DNA of 64,000 nt from Cavia porcellus (GCF_034190915.1 NW_026947496.1:31554001-31618000), one strand, 5' to 3'; positions 36,066 to 49,900 are shown, counted from the first letter of the stretch. A program made the numbers and translations. Notes: generated by a model from the letters alone, not told the origin.

Positions 36066-37052
36066 ATCTCACTGGTTCCCAGTAACACTTCGCATCTTTG
36101 GATGTCTTGTACACGGAATACCTTTTCTCCTGCTCATCTGTGGCAGCAAGATCAATGACCAGACCTTCTGGGATGGGAAGGCCCTCCCCTTTCCTCTATT
36201 ATAGGAACCACTGGTCCTTACATGAGCTTTGGTTTTGCCATCAGTTAGACATTTTTACATTAGTTAGGTGTTGTGTCTATGTTTTATTGAGAAACTTGGC
36301 TATCAAAGAACTTAGTAACATTTGATTTCTCTTTTCCATTGGTTGACTGGTGGAAACCATTCAAGACTAAGAACAAGATGATACAGATAATAATGTAGTT
36401 TCTAGTGGTCAGAGCCAAGCTTCTCATACTTGTGCATGGCACAGTATCCTTGTTAGAACAGGGACTTGGGCCCACCTGACAGTTTCTTATGTGGGATTTC
36501 CACTGGGAACGAGAATTTGCATTCCATTAAGTTCCCAGATGCTGTTGGTCTACTGATCTAGGAACCACATTTTGGAATAAGACTTGTGAATGTATGACCT
36601 TACTCTCTGTTGCATGACTCTTAAGCCCCGACCTGAGCCATTAGCAATCCACAAGAACAGACAAGAGGCCTGAAAAGAACATTTGCCCTCCACTGCCTCA
36701 TCAGGAATTAGAGTGATTTGAGGACCACTGTAAGTGCAACCACATACAAGAACACTCAGAGGGCTTCACAGCCTCTAAGTCCCAAGCTCTCAAGACTGTT
36801 CCATGTACTGCACCACTGAATCATCTGTTGGTGTTACATCCCTTCGTGGATCAGGAGCCAGCACAATTCTGGGAAGAATGAAGCAGATCCTCTCATCCTT
36901 TTCCTCTCCTTCAACAATACTAGAAACATTTTTCTCATTTCTTTAATATTATGACACATAATTTTAATAGTTGTGATGGCTTCTGTCTAGATAGCTCCAT
37001 AAAGCTTCAGACAACCACAGATAAGGCTTTTCCAAGATGGCTGGCTCTAGGG

Positions 37053-37161
37053 TGTAGATTAAGCATGTACAAATATGAATTTGTAGATATATATGAATTT
37101 GTAGATATGTATGATTTGTAAATATGAATGACTGTAGATTAAGCATGTACAAATATGAATT
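37053..37161 (+). repeat. Local duplication with 80-bp spacing
   Basis: A 29-nt segment (starts TGTAGATTAAGCATGTACAA) occurs identically at 37053-37081 and 37133-37161. Between them lie shorter copies of GAATTTGTAGATAT. Looks like a small tandem expansion in A/T-rich DNA. Confidence 0.9.
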
Positions 37162-37171
37162 AAGAGGATTA

Positions 37172-37500
37172 CAACTAAATTAGTCTACTGATTGGTTTAG
37201 CATTGTTCTGTGTGTGGCTAATGGGAAGCCCCATCCTGGGTTGGATGGCACCACCCAAAAGGTTTGCAGCCTGGTTGAGGTGAAAAAGGCAGGCTTGCTG
37301 CTGTTGCTTGCCACATTGCCTCCTTCCTGCTCTGCCATGAACCGTTTCTCCTCTGGAATGCCCCTCTGCCATTTCACCCTGCTTTGGAGCTAGCAGATTA
37401 TCAACTGAAACATCTACAAACTGTGAGATGAAATAAACCTTTTTCTCCATAACTTGTGGGTGTTCAGTAGTTTCAGCAATGAGAAAAGTAACTAAGACAA
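37172..37500 (+). mobile_element. LTR-like interspersed repeat, copy C
   Basis: Begins AACTAAATTAGTCTACTGAT and ends CAATGAGAAAAGTAACTAAG, with GAAATAAACCTTTTTCTCCA near the end. Closely parallel to copy B. Confidence 0.7.
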
Positions 37501-37554
37501 TAGCCACACAGTATTCTAAAATAAAACTTACAATTTATTTAAATTAGAGGTCTT

Positions 37555-38622
37555 AAGGAGATTATACAGAAACCATTGTTCATTTTCTGTTAGTTGGTTC
37601 TAAATACCCTGTAATAATGTCATTCTTTTGAATGGTTTTACATTGTCTGGATATGTTTGGTGCTACAGTATATGAAGTTATACTCAAAGATTTCAAGGAA
37701 AGAGACACTATGGTAACTACTTTTATGTCAGGATATCTTGTGGTGAAACACTATTTTGCTTAAATGGTTATGTTTTGACCTGCGCTGTTTTGTTGTTATG
37801 CCCTCTTTTATCTCAATCTCTTTTTTTAAATTATTTACTTTTTTTTATCTTTTTAAGGGAAAAATAAATAAAAAATAGCAGGATACATTATAGTAACCCA
37901 CTTTGATTTCCTATTAACTTGATTTGAAACCCTGTATTGCCCTCACCATCTTGTTTTGACTGATTTTCCCCTATTCTGCTTAGTTTGATAGTACCAAGTT
38001 CGAAAGTATAGGCAACAACTGTGAAGACAATAAGATTCATTATGACGCCCATTCTGGTTGACTATTATCTTCTTTTAAAGTCCTGTAATGTCCCCAATGT
38101 TTTGGTTTTACACTTTATTGTTTTGCTCAATTTTATTATAACTGATGATATAGGAAATTCTTAAGATAGCAAGAGGCAGTATGGTAACCACTGTTGATCA
38201 CCTTGCATTTTGTTTTTACATCATCTATTATGCCCATCCTTTTGATTTGACTGATTCTGTTCTGATATGTCGCATTTGGTTTTACTCTCTTCAAAAAAAG
38301 TAATAAGAACTGTGGGAGTAATAAAACCCAAAATGTGTAACTGTCATTGTACAAAAGAAAAGGAAGTGCTCTAAAGGTTATAACTGCATATATGTTTAAG
38401 TGTATAAGATAGATAACCATATTACTGAGTTTTGTTGGATCATTGAGCAAAACTGTTTGCAGTCTCACTGTTTGAAAGTTCACTTTGTGTGCTTTGGTTT
38501 TGTAACTTGAACAACTATTTCTAAGGAGAGAATATTGACTAGTGATTTCTTACTGTTTATTTTTTAAATTTTGTATTACTTGTACGCTTTTTTCTCCTTA
38601 AAATTTAATTAAAAAATAAATA
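37555..38622 (+). mobile_element. 5'-truncated L1, 3' UTR only, with target-site duplication
   Basis: The 5' part (about 37570-37830) aligns by eye with the minus-strand L1 3' UTR at 33205-33500, sharing TATATGAAGTTATACTCAAA-like text and AAAGAGACA...GTGGT. It ends in an A-rich tail (TTAAAAAATAAATA). The 9-nt direct repeat AGAGGTCTT at 37546-37554 and 38623-38631 delimits it. Short motifs recur inside it (see findings). No ORF2 is present. Confidence 0.78.
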
Positions 38623-41600
38623 AGAGGTCTTTGATATGCTGGAAGAAAGATTCTTAGGAAAATCTCCTTTTCCTAGTACTACTCCCAACCACCTTGCCAT
38701 GTGATTTGTCTCCTTGGCCAGTCTAAGCTGAGAACTTCCCTGAGAAGCCCAAACTGTGACTGAAAGGCAGGGAACATGTTTCTGTGTAACAAGGACTGAA
38801 AGAGATGAAGAACCATTGAAAATGCAATTTAAAGGGCAGGGGACACTTGCTAGGCTACAGGAAAACAGGGACAGGTCTGTGTCCTTGTAGGAAATTCTCC
38901 TCTCTGCCTATGCTAACGTGAATGGATTTCACTCTCTTGCCATTCAAAGGGGAAGACATTTCTAATTTTGACCCATCTGAAAAGTCTTTCTACAGTATAA
39001 GAATGGTTGCATCCCACTGCAAGTTTCTCAAGTTCTCATGCAGAGAATCTTTTCTGGATGTGGCTCTTGATGGGGAAGAGTCACTGACACTGTGTCTGCC
39101 AAAGGGAAAGACACAGGCATATTCATTTTCAAGCATCCACCAGGCTTAACTTACATTTACAGAGTGGGTATAAGCTGTAGACAGAGCTGGCATGTGTGGG
39201 CGCAGGGCCAGAGGACATATGGCATTTTCATTTGGATAATTTTCCCGACTAATGTGAAACAGAACTGTCCTATCAACTGCACTGATGTACACTCATTGAA
39301 AAAGGTGGTAGACCTAGGAGTGTATTGCCATTACTGAAATGTATTTTAGCCACTAAATGTCAAATCCTTCCTCTCTGGTAGATACGCTTTCCAGGAAGGA
39401 AAGGGCCAAATAGGCCCCAAACAAGGTTCCATAGCCACACTGTGCCATGCTGATGCCATCCCTGCATTCTCAGGTTCACAGCTTCCATAATTTTCTCCAC
39501 TGTCAGTTGTTGCTTCTGATGATTTCAGCCAGCTGTCTGTTTGCTAGCAGGCACTGGACTCTACGCCAAGGCAGAAGTGAATCAAGTCTGGCTGGACCAG
39601 GCTGCCTCACTCATAGTTTTGAAAGCAGGAGTCTCTACGCAGCTCTAGATCACTCAGATCTGCCAAGTGACGCCTGGCATAAAGCACCCATCTTCCAAAC
39701 AGCAAATCTCTCTATTGCCCAGTGTTAGTGAACTGGGCAATCTTTTTTCCCCAGGCATCAAGATGGTGTGACTTAGCAAAGTAAAAGCTCAGACCTAAAG
39801 CATGTCAGTGAGGGACCAACCTGGATCCAGGACTAAGCAGTTCCCCTGGGCTCAGCTGTCCCATCAGCCCTTCAGAGGACTTCAGGAGGTCCCACTCTAC
39901 CAACACTCCTGGTTTTCTCTGGAGGCACCTGTGGGTACAGACCAGGCTCTTGACTAGGACAGCCTGGTGCAAACCCCCCAGCTCCATTGTCTGCTGGCTG
40001 CTTAGTTTAAGGGATGTTTCTTGCATCTCCTACACTTTTCCTTGGAAATTGTTCTAGTTACCATTCTACGCATCTTCCAAGAGGATTAAGCAAGAAACTC
40101 AATTATGTACTTAGCAGGGGTCTTAGGTTTTAGTAGATGTCGTTGGTGGTCAGAAGTCTGAGTGAGTAAGCTAGATACAGGGAGGCTTATTTGGTAAGAG
40201 CTCACATCCGTCTTCCCTGCTGATCGGAGTCTCCACATCTGTGACACAGACCAGATGTCCCTGTCTACTGTGTGACAATGGGTGATCTTTTTGCCACAAT
40301 TATCAATGTGTTTTCCCCCAGGACAAAAAGTGGGTTATTTCCACTTGGAATTAAGATGAAGTGGTGGGCTACTTCACTGTAGGTGTGGTTGCAGAGGAAC
40401 TGTTTCCTAATGACAAAGTCACTGCTGTCAGCCACAAGCACAGAGCAGAGAAATAAATGTGTGCCGTGAACACATGTGTGAGATGCATGGGCCAGCGGAT
40501 CTCAGAATCCAGGGTGAGGTCACTCGGTGATTGCAAGTTTGCGAAGCTGGGAAGAGTATGTTGGGGCACCCAGGAGCAGAAAAAGGTCTTACAGGCTGCC
40601 CTGAGTGTGCTTCTTAGTTCTCCTTCTCCACTCCATGGAGGGAGAAAAAAAAGCAACATTTTGTTGTTAAATTATTTTAGCTTTTATGCCAAATATGGCC
40701 TGGCTTGATGAAAGCAAGAAATAGGAACTGTTATTTACCAGCCAGTTTCTCTGTAGCTGGTCCCTAACCATTTGCCACATGGGAGTCAAAATGCAGAGGC
40801 CCTTTGAGGAAAGTCATGCTAATGTAAATGCCTTTGTGATTATATCAAATGTATAAAAGAAGGGACTATTTTAAATTGGCTCTGATTTTTCTGAGTTTTA
40901 CCAAATTAGCTAATCAGAGAAAATTTCATTTTTAATTGCTTCACTATACAACACATCAAAATTTTAAACCTGGAAAAAACATAGTTTTATCAATTTGCAA
41001 TAGTTAGGTCAGAGACATCAAACCACCAGCAGGCAGTGGAGGATGGCATGGGGGAGGTGTCTGTAGGGAATATGCTGTAGTGAGCTCTATCCTTTCCCTG
41101 CCTTGACTATACGATCTGTAGGCCCCTCTGCCAGGGACATGCTGGTGTTCATGAGGCAAGCCCTTTTCACCCTAGCCCCGAGCCCCTTACACACACCTGA
41201 GTCACCTGTGACTTCAGGGACCTGACTTCACATGATTCCTGCATCCCTGACATGATCTTCCCATTGTTAAGAACATCTTAATCCTGGATGCTGCTGCTAA
41301 CAAAACCAGGTGGGACACACTAACATGCCAAAATCAGCCTCCAGGAGTCTCATGTCCTCTGGTCCGGTGTTGTACCTTTTAGGGTCTCTTTGTTCCCACA
41401 GGCTGAGCTCCCTGCCCGCTGTCCCCAGACCCCACTAATGTCTTCAAAGTTGGAGAAGTGGTTGGTGTGGGGAAAAATTCTACAAATTTAATGTCACTGT
41501 ATCATGAAGAGCAGGGACACTCAAGCAAATCTATACACCAAACATATGGAAGGTTATGTTAACTTAGCACCACAGAACCTCATTGGGGGCTATTCTGTGG

Positions 41601-41639
41601 AATACTCTTTCCTATAGTCTAATTAAGACTTCTTCAGGT

Positions 41640-41706
41640 GGTGTGGCCCAGTAGCTGCACATAGCTGTTTATATCTAAATCAATTAAAACTCAGCTTCTA
41701 GGCACT
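41640..41706 (+). mobile_element. Possible MER5A-like DNA transposon fragment
   Basis: TGGCCCAGTAGCTGCACATA followed by ATATCTAAATCAATTAAAAC resembles the antisense end of MER5A (hAT-Charlie). Weak resemblance. Confidence 0.4.
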
Positions 41707-42149
41707 CAACTATCTTAAGTACTGACACCAAGCAGCCCCCTGGGCAGCTTGAGTCATCTGAGCATGAGGACAGGGAGGCAGAAGCTGTGGCCAGTGGGCA
41801 CTCATGAGGGAAAGCAGCAAAGGGGGTGCAGCAGTCAGGCTACACAGGAGGAGTCATCTGGGGCAATGTGGGATGGTGGGTCTGAATACAACCAGGTATC
41901 AGGAAATAAAGACTGTTCAGGAGGAACAGGACTAGATGGGAGGGGAAAGTGTGGCAGCGGGTGCTCTTCAGGAGGGCTCTGGGAAGTGAGTGTGAAGGAT
42001 GGTACAGGGTCAAAGGGCAAAGGTGGGCCCCCAGGACATTCCTGGACAACTCCTCAGACCCCCATCTCTAGTCCTTCAGGAACAGAGGGGTCCTCAGACA
42101 ACTACTGTAGCAGGCAGAGGACTGATCACCTCAGGGGTTTCCAAAGGAA

Positions 42150-42210
42150 TTAAACCCTGGGCCCTGCTATGCTAACCAAGTGCTTTACCACTAAGCTATA
42201 CTCCCAGCCC
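42150..42210 (-). repeat. ID-like SINE fragment
   Basis: AATTAAACCCTGGGCCCTGC and ACCACTAAGCTATACTCCCA are the antisense of a tRNA-like ID body. Confidence 0.65.
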
Positions 42211-42974
42211 TCTGCTGTCTTCCTTAAATATCTCTAGATGACATATAATACCTGGTACAATATAAATGCCATGTTGTTATGTTGGGTCATTTATGGAATA
42301 ATGACAAAGGAAGTCACTGCATAGAGGGCAAATTCCATCTTCGGATAGTTTTGTCTTGTTCACCAAACAAAGTTGCTTACAATGTGTTGTTGGGCCCCAT
42401 CTTCCCTGGCCCAGGTATCAGGCATCTAGGGTGGGCGACGGGCCATTTTCCAGAACTCCAGGAAATTGTACAGGTGCACAGCACTTCCCAGGATTCCTAA
42501 CAACGCTAAAATCATATTACTTACACGAGTGGAAACAGGGCTGGCACAGCCCCACCGCTCCTTTCTCTCATCAGCACCCACTGAGCACAGCTGCCTGCCT
42601 GCCTGTCCTTCTCATGCTCAGGTGACTCATGTAGCCAACGGGGCTGCTCTGTGTCTGAGTACTTAAGACAGCCGAGTGTCTGTGAGCTGTGTTAGTTTGA
42701 ATTGATTCAGGTGAAAACAGACAAATACGGCATCATCTGCACTGAGTATCTGAGTCATGAGAGTTATACTGTCGAAATGCTTCAGAGGCAAGTAACTTCC
42801 TGTGGCCTTTCAAATTATCTTCTCCATGTGGCAAAATGAAGAAAAAGAGCATGCATTTTGTGAAAGGTGAAGATGTTGGAAAAGGAAGACCAGATCAACA
42901 GACTTATTAGAAGGATGAACCAAGGTATCTGCCATGGTATTTTTATGATTTGGTTAGTTAATAAAAAATACCTG

Positions 42975-43018
42975 GTTCAAACCAACCAACCAAACCAAAC
43001 CCAACCCAACCCAAAACA
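42975..43018 (+). repeat. CCAAA/CCCAA-rich simple repeat
   Basis: Imperfect tandem units (CCAAC, CCAAA, CCCAA) over about 44 nt, just beyond the TTC13 poly(A) site. Confidence 0.85.
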
Positions 43019-43184
43019 TCAAAAACTAAAATGATATGGAGATGGCAATAGTTTACTGAACCCTTTACTTGCTGCCACTCATCTGTCTAAAAAGAAACAG
43101 CCACCTTCTGAAGATCCTCGTACCTGAGAACAAGCTGTTAATCAACAAACTCACAAGTGAGCCAGTGCCAAACACTGGTGACTT

Positions 43185-43791
43185 ACAGAAATCACCATGA
43201 TTTATTTTTTCCAGCAAAAACAAGACATGGTTCAGCAATTCAATGTTGGGACATTGGCAAATACTGTGTGCATCCTCAGTGACAGCGAGTGATCCCGGCC
43301 ATCAGCTGCGGTGCGTGCAGTCGGCCCATGGACCACTCCCAGTGCTGGGAGGACGGAGAACGCACAAGCAAGGAGCAAAGCCCCAGCATGTGGCTCACAC
43401 AAGGGGAGTCTGAGGAGCCAAATCTCCCATGGAATGAAGACATTCCTCGTTTGTTCTTGGCTTTGTTCACCTTAATTAGTTATTTTTGGTTTCTGAAGTA
43501 AACACTTTTTGCCATAAGGAAGAAGTCATGTCACTTCACAAGTGGACACCATCAGGCTGCCACGTAATACAAACATGTCCCTTCCTTGTCAAGTAGCTTT
43601 TCCCCCCGAACTCTGTTCTCATGATTTCTGTTATGGTTCAGAAAGTAAAGAAAATGATTTCAAGTATTCAATTCCTATCAAAAATTGATATCAAAAGTAA
43701 TAAAAGATCTAATTTCTTAATTCCATGTTTTAAAAAATAACTTAAGAAGCAAGAGGCGTGGCCCTTCCCATGTACAAACTCCATGGCATAA
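43185..43791 (-). other. TTC13: TTC13 3' UTR
   Basis: About 600 nt from the TAG stop at 43792-43794 to the predicted cleavage site below AATAAA at 43201-43206. No repeats were recognised within it. The boundary is inferred from the poly(A) signal. Confidence 0.7.
43201..43206 (-). terminator. Poly(A) signal of TTC13 (AATAAA)
   Basis: The only canonical AATAAA I see on the gene strand in the first 600 nt after the stop. Downstream (43150-43180) the gene strand is G/T-rich, as expected for a cleavage-stimulation element. Confidence 0.7.
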
Positions 43792-43906
43792 CTAGAGTTT
43801 CTTGAGACACCGTGGAGAGGAGTCTGTGTTTAGCACCTCAATCATCGACCTTAACGTGGGAAATGTCTCTGACACTGCCGGCAGGGTCTTGTACGAAGGG
43901 GAGATG
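43792..43906 (-). CDS. TTC13: TTC13 last coding exon
   Basis: Local residues 496-532 and the TAG stop. Reads ISPSYKTLPAVSETFPTLRS and ends SSPRCLKKL. Acceptor TTTTTTAG, with the first base completing a split Ser codon. Confidence 0.95.
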
Positions 43907-46900
43907 CTAAAAAAGAAAAACAAAGGGAAGGCATGACCATTAACACAGTTTACACAAAAGGCCAAAGCACATCCATTCCCACCAGCCCACGAAGGTATGA
44001 GGAAGGGCACCACTAGGACAGCAGGCAGGAGGCGCAAACAGACACGCAGCGATCTGGTGCCCGGAGCTGCTTGGAAGCTCATCTAAAGCCTTGGAAAGAA
44101 AATGAAATTGACAGACACAGGACTATGTGCCACGCATCCTGCTGCAGTGCAACTGGGCTTAGATTCCAAGGGTGCTGGCTTCAGGCCCAGCTTTGCCCCT
44201 TCTTGGCCCTGTCCTTTCTGTAAGCCCCATTTCTCTTATCTGCAACTGCAAGGATGGAATTCTTAGCTCAGAGCTATGGTGAACACCTAGTGAGACAATG
44301 CAGGTCTGTGATGCCTAAAGACAATAGCTATACAACGTAGGTTTTTTTTTTTTTTTTTTTAATATCGGTACCAAGGATCGAACTCACGACTGCCTGCTTG
44401 CAAGGCAGGTACTTATGCTGCTGAGCTAAATCCCCAGCCCCTATACAATGTGTTTACAACTTTCCTTACCTGGTAAAAATTCACTGTAAAATTATATAAA
44501 AACCATACAAATTATGTATGATACTGTAATCATTTTATCAAAATGTCTAAAAAAACAATGTACAGGGACCAGTTAAGCAACAGGAGAGCAGATACAACTT
44601 CCCCATTGTAATGGAGCACACATTACCAACAATTATGACAGTGGCTGCTGTCAAATAGATGTGAGAGGGAAATATATGAGTGGTTAAGATATAAACAAAG
44701 GAGAAAGGATAAGAGTAAGTCAGATCGAGCAGCAGTATTTGCTTATCTTGTTCACTCTTGAAGCACCTGTGAGTTTAACCTCACACACTGCTCCTGGTGC
44801 TTCGGGATGCCAGGAGTGAGCAAAGGATGGGGCTGCTGAGGTCTCTGGCACATGCTGGTGCTCACTGGTTCTCACACAGCCCCTCCTCACGATGTGATGA
44901 AAGTACCACCTCTTGAAACTGGAGAGGAGAAAAACCCTGGGGAACAGGATTTAGTTAGTTCACAACTCTCCTTACTCTCTTTTAGACACCACCCAGAGTG
45001 TCTAAAACAGGCTGTGCCTACAAGTTCAGTTTCACTCCAGAATCCATAGCCGAACAGCCTGGCACACAGGGTAAACGGGGCAAGAGAAATGAATACCTGA
45101 TCATAGATGTAAGACATCAGTCACTTCCCTTTCACAAATGATTTTCCTTATTTTTATCCATAATTCACCCTATAGAGCAGGAAAATACTGTAACTCTGAA
45201 GAAAGATCAAGCCATGGTAATTAGACATTAGCTGATGAAAGCAAGCAGAACGGTGGCCTTCACGTGTCTATGGGAGGAAGCCCGTCCCCTCTCCAGCAGC
45301 GATGCTGTGCCTCAATCTCAAAGTGTTACCTTTTCAAGTTCATCCAGCTCTTAGCTATTTTGCTGAAGGTCTCTGAACCAGGGGCTGTCATAGCTTCAAA
45401 ATCAACTAACTGGAAAAGAAAGAAATTTAGAAATGTGATTAATGCAGAGGAGAAAGGTTCAGTGTGTGACCTGTTTCACTCACATACTATAGAAAAAAAA
45501 GAGTCCACAGATGAAGACCTCACACACAAGCCGGTTCCTCAGCAGCACCCCGTACCTTGCCCTTGGGGATCTTCCCTGCTACTTCTTTCCCGCTGGCCAT
45601 CAGCGCCCCCACGATGACAGAGTAGGCGATGACACTGTTTAAACAAAGAACAGCCTTCAGCAAGGCCTGGCCCAGACGACACTATGCCAATGCTCACCAA
45701 GAATTTTCCATCATTAAAAAGGTAATTTACACTAAAATACTGTTTAGCTTTATATAAAAATACTTTTTACTTAAAATACAAACTGATTTATTAATTTAAG
45801 GGTAAAATCACCAGGAATTCTCTTAGAAAAAAGGTTTTTTAAATTGATTTTCTTCCTAGTTGTTTTTCCTATTTTTATGAAATACTAAGTTTACATTTTT
45901 AGCAACTTTAATGAAGCTCAGCTTTAAAATGCACATGTGTAATAAACTCTGTAAATACATTTTAGAGGGTCTTGTGTTGACCTCCATTTCCAGCCCTTTA
46001 CATATTTTTAGATACGGGGTCTCACCAAGTGCCTAGGTTGTCTGGGCTGGGCTCAAACTTGTGATCTTCCTGCCTCATCCACCCACAGTCCTGGAACCAC
46101 AGGTGAGCTGTACCCCCACACCTAGTTGTATTAATCACTTTTTAAGCCCCAGAGAAGAACAGCAGAACACACAGTGTACTGAGATGAGTGGTGGGGAGTT
46201 TATATAATTTTACAGTGAATTTTGGGAGTGGGTGTGAATGGCCAGAACTCCCAAGGTGGCACAGTGACTGCTGTGCCAGTCACTCTTGCACAAATGTAGG
46301 TGGGGGAGGGGGCTGGGGAAGAAGGTGGGGAGGTGGCAGCAGTCTGCAGCACCTGGTACTGAAGCCATGGTGACTGGCTCACGGTGCTGTGGTGTGGGTA
46401 ACAGGGCTGGAAAGCAAGGGCACGGGGGACTCCACAGAAAGTAAGCTGATTCCTGGGCTGTCCACCAGGCTGACAGCATACAGGCTGCATCATCATGGAC
46501 TGGCCGATTGAAGGACAAAAGAGAAGGTGAGGAGAGGGCAGGAGGGTAGCCACTAAAGAACCTAAAGAGCAAGGGAAAGGACAGCTAAGGAGGGAGGTGG
46601 CAAGGCCAAGGGAAAGCTGGCAGGGCAGGGCCTGGGTACACAGGGAAAGGAGCAAAGCCTGGACACAGGGACAAGGGATGACTAGAGTCTGGGCAGAGTC
46701 CAGTGTCAGAAACAGAAGCAACCAGCTTCAGGACAGAAGAAAGAATGAGGGGTGTGGAGGATAAAGGCTCTCTTTCCTGTTAAACCGGTACCAGAGCACA
46801 GAGGACCAATGCCAGAGGCTCTGCCGAGGGCCAAACAGTGGCAATGGTGCTGGGGACTTAGGCCTTGCAAATATTTCTTACTCAGTGGACGCAGCTAACA

Positions 46901-49900
46901 CGCATCCTGCTAAAAATGTGACATGTCCTACTGTGTTTCAATATCTTTAAAATACTGTAACAAAATTGACTGTCACATTTAGAGGAGTTTTATTTTTTTT
47001 AAAAATTTTTTGTCTTTTTGAGACAGAGTCTCACTGTGTAGTTCAGGCTGGCCTTGAGCTCATTTTGTAGGCCAGGCTGGTCTTGAACTTGCAACGATTC
47101 TCATGCCTCAACCTCTTGAGTGCTGGGATTACAGGCCTGTGCCACCATGCCTGGCAAGGAGTTCTATATTCTAAAACATGAAAAGTACACAGATATTTAT
47201 ACTCAAAACATCTGAAGTTCAAATATGTACAATATGCCATGATTTACTGATCTGATGTACTACTCAGAAAAGGGAACAAAAAGGGAACTCCAGATGAATC
47301 CCTTGTTTAACTGTATCTCACAACCTTTTGGTCCACTCTTACAAGTAGCAAAGTATTAAAAAAAATTAAGGAAGGATAGGTGACCCATAAGAATGAACAC
47401 ATTAAGGTTAAAGTTAAGTCAGCTAGTGCTGGGAAGAAGGAGTAGGTAGCATAAAGGACTGGCAGATGTCAACACTGAAGTGTAAAGATTGCCTTACATG
47501 GCACACAGTGAGTCTTCAATAAGCTTTCAGTGAAAGAAGGCTCCTTTTCCTACTAGACTTCTACGAGTTATTTTAGAGCTACCATTTATAATTCTTTTGA
47601 TGATATTGTACACAGGAAATCATTTTGTATTGAATTGAGAATAGAAGGTACCTTTGTACTTAAAATCATAAATGGAAGGATAAGCCACAGAGAACACATT
47701 TTTATTTATTTATTTATTTTTTTGGTACCGGCAATCGAACTCACAACCTTGCACTTGCCAAGCAGGAGCTTATGCCGCTGAGCTAAATCTCCAGCCCAAG
47801 TACACACTTTTAAATCTAGAAAAATCTTGCAGCTGGGCATGGTGACCCAATTCCAGCACTTGGGAGGCCAAAGTAGGAGGACTGCTGTGAATTCAAGGCC
47901 ACTTTGAAGCTGACAGTGAGACCCTGTCACAAAAAACAAAAATAAAAACAAACAAACAAAAAACCCAGAACAACTTAATCCCAGGGTATCTTACCTAGAT
48001 CCTCGAGAGAGGGGCATTAAATTATAGAAGTAATAAACCAAGGACAAGATTAAATTGCAGACAGCATCAGCTTCCTAGAAAAAAAAGAACACATAAATTC
48101 ATGAACTCCAGGTCACAAGCGGGTATTTGGAGGTGACAAGACACACAACACCATTACAGCAGGAAAGAGCTGTTCCTTCCTCTCCTCTCAGACCCTAACC
48201 ACGTTGCTCACTGCATATTTCTAGCAAGAAGCACATAGACAGCTTAGCCCACAGCAATGTTTTCCTACCTTTCCTAAACTGTTGTCTTTAAACAAACACA
48301 GAAGTCTCAGTTCTGCTAACTTTACTTGGAATGTCAAAATATATCCTACATTAGAAAGTTTAAAAGTACTTATCAGCACCTCATAGGCTTTCTCCAACAT
48401 GTGTCCCTGCTCAAAAGAATCTGATTAGCTGTCTCTGGTCCTTTCCATTGAGATTTAGGTGATAAATACGCTGCTCAATGATTATCTCAGACTAGAGCTG
48501 AGCCACACAAGGGCTGATTAAATGTCAGAAATGATGTGACAGGGAAGGCTACCCAGGGAAGAGGTCACACCGGTTACACCGGTGGCTGCTATCTGCCCAG
48601 CCAGCCAACTTCTGTGGTGCTCACTTCCATCAGCAAATCAGAGAACATGAGCTAGTTTACTCCAAAGTTCTCGTAAGCACACTGAAGGAAGATAGAAGAA
48701 AGGGAGAAACAGACATCTTCACCATGAACCAATATTTAAGTCTTCTCAAAGCCCAACTACTGTAACATGGCACAGTACTGACAAAATGAGCTGTAAATTT
48801 ATCACATCCTTTACTGTATTGCTAAACACAGGGAATTTCTTGGCTATATGAGGACTAACAAAAGAAAGACTTGTGGGTCAGTTCAGTCTGACTGCAACCA
48901 TAAAGTGTACAATCTCAGTGAGCGCTCAGGCGGAGGGTTTAAAACACAAAAGAAACCCAGGAACAAAAATGGAGACAGAGAGAAACCTACCCCAAATTCT
49001 GATGAGAGAATCAGTACTTTTCCTTTTGCTGTCAGATCTTTATAAAGTGCATCTATTTCAGCATGATATAATTGTGTCCTTTCTTCTGTGGTTTGAGTTT
49101 CCACAGAAAACAGGATATTGCCAACTCTGAAAATACAAACCCAAGTGTCAAAGGCAGGCATCGTGCTGTCCAAACGGCCTGAAATGCAAGGTTAAGAAAA
49201 AGGTAAAACCAAGCAGCACTAAGCCCACGTGGCCCTGAGTGCACCGCACACGAGGCTGCACTCGGGCCAGGCACGCTTCTCAGCAGTGCACCTGTGTGCT
49301 GCACTCAGGAGGTGGCCCCTGGTAGCCTGGCCGAAGGTGCTCGGATGAGACAAGCAGCAGGCTGAGGAACAGCCAAACACAGTGCCGAGGAACCAAGACG
49401 CAGGGAACACACACACTTAGTAATGATTTTCTCAACCACTTGCTTATGATTCAACATCAGGAGCACGGGCTACACAGAAGGAAAACTCAGAAAGTCTCTG
49501 CACAGTGTCCACATTTCTGACCCTCCCTGGTGGCTATAAGTCACACATTTGATGCATTCACAAGACACAGAAAGCACAATTAGTACCCAGTACTACAAAG
49601 AAAGCAGTGGGTGCCTCTGCGAGAGGGAGAGAAAGAGGAGGCCACAGGTGATGAGACAAGGCTCATCAGGGGTTCAGAAGAGGAAGTGATCTGACTGCAT
49701 GAGGAAGCACAGAGAAAAGTGGAATCCCTCTTACTCCCCCCAGTGCTGGGAACAGAACCCAGGATCTCACACATGAGAGGCATGTGCTCTACCACAGAGT
49801 TATATCCCAAGACCTTTAAAAATTCTGAGATAGAGTCTAAGTTGCCCAAGCTGGGCTTAAATTTGCAATCATCTTGCCTCAGCCTCCCAAGTGGCTCAGA

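Larger units (their letters stand above)
31261..43180. other. Intergenic interval between C1orf198 and TTC13
   Basis: About 12 kb without a supportable gene. Recognised parts are an MLT1-type LTR (32.46 kb), two related L1 3' ends (33.2 and 37.56 kb), three LTR-like repeat copies (34.30, 35.34 and 37.17 kb), SINEs and simple repeats. The stretches 31.3-32.4, 36.07-37.05 and 38.63-41.6 kb hold nothing nameable; their regulatory content cannot be judged by eye. The longest frame (41749-42153, 134 aa) has no recognisable similarity. Confidence 0.7.

Noticed and set aside
41749..42153. 134-codon plus-strand open frame in the intergenic interval
   Set aside because: Low-complexity Gly/Ser-rich translation, no recognisable family, no promoter or splice context; length is within chance expectation for GC-richer DNA.
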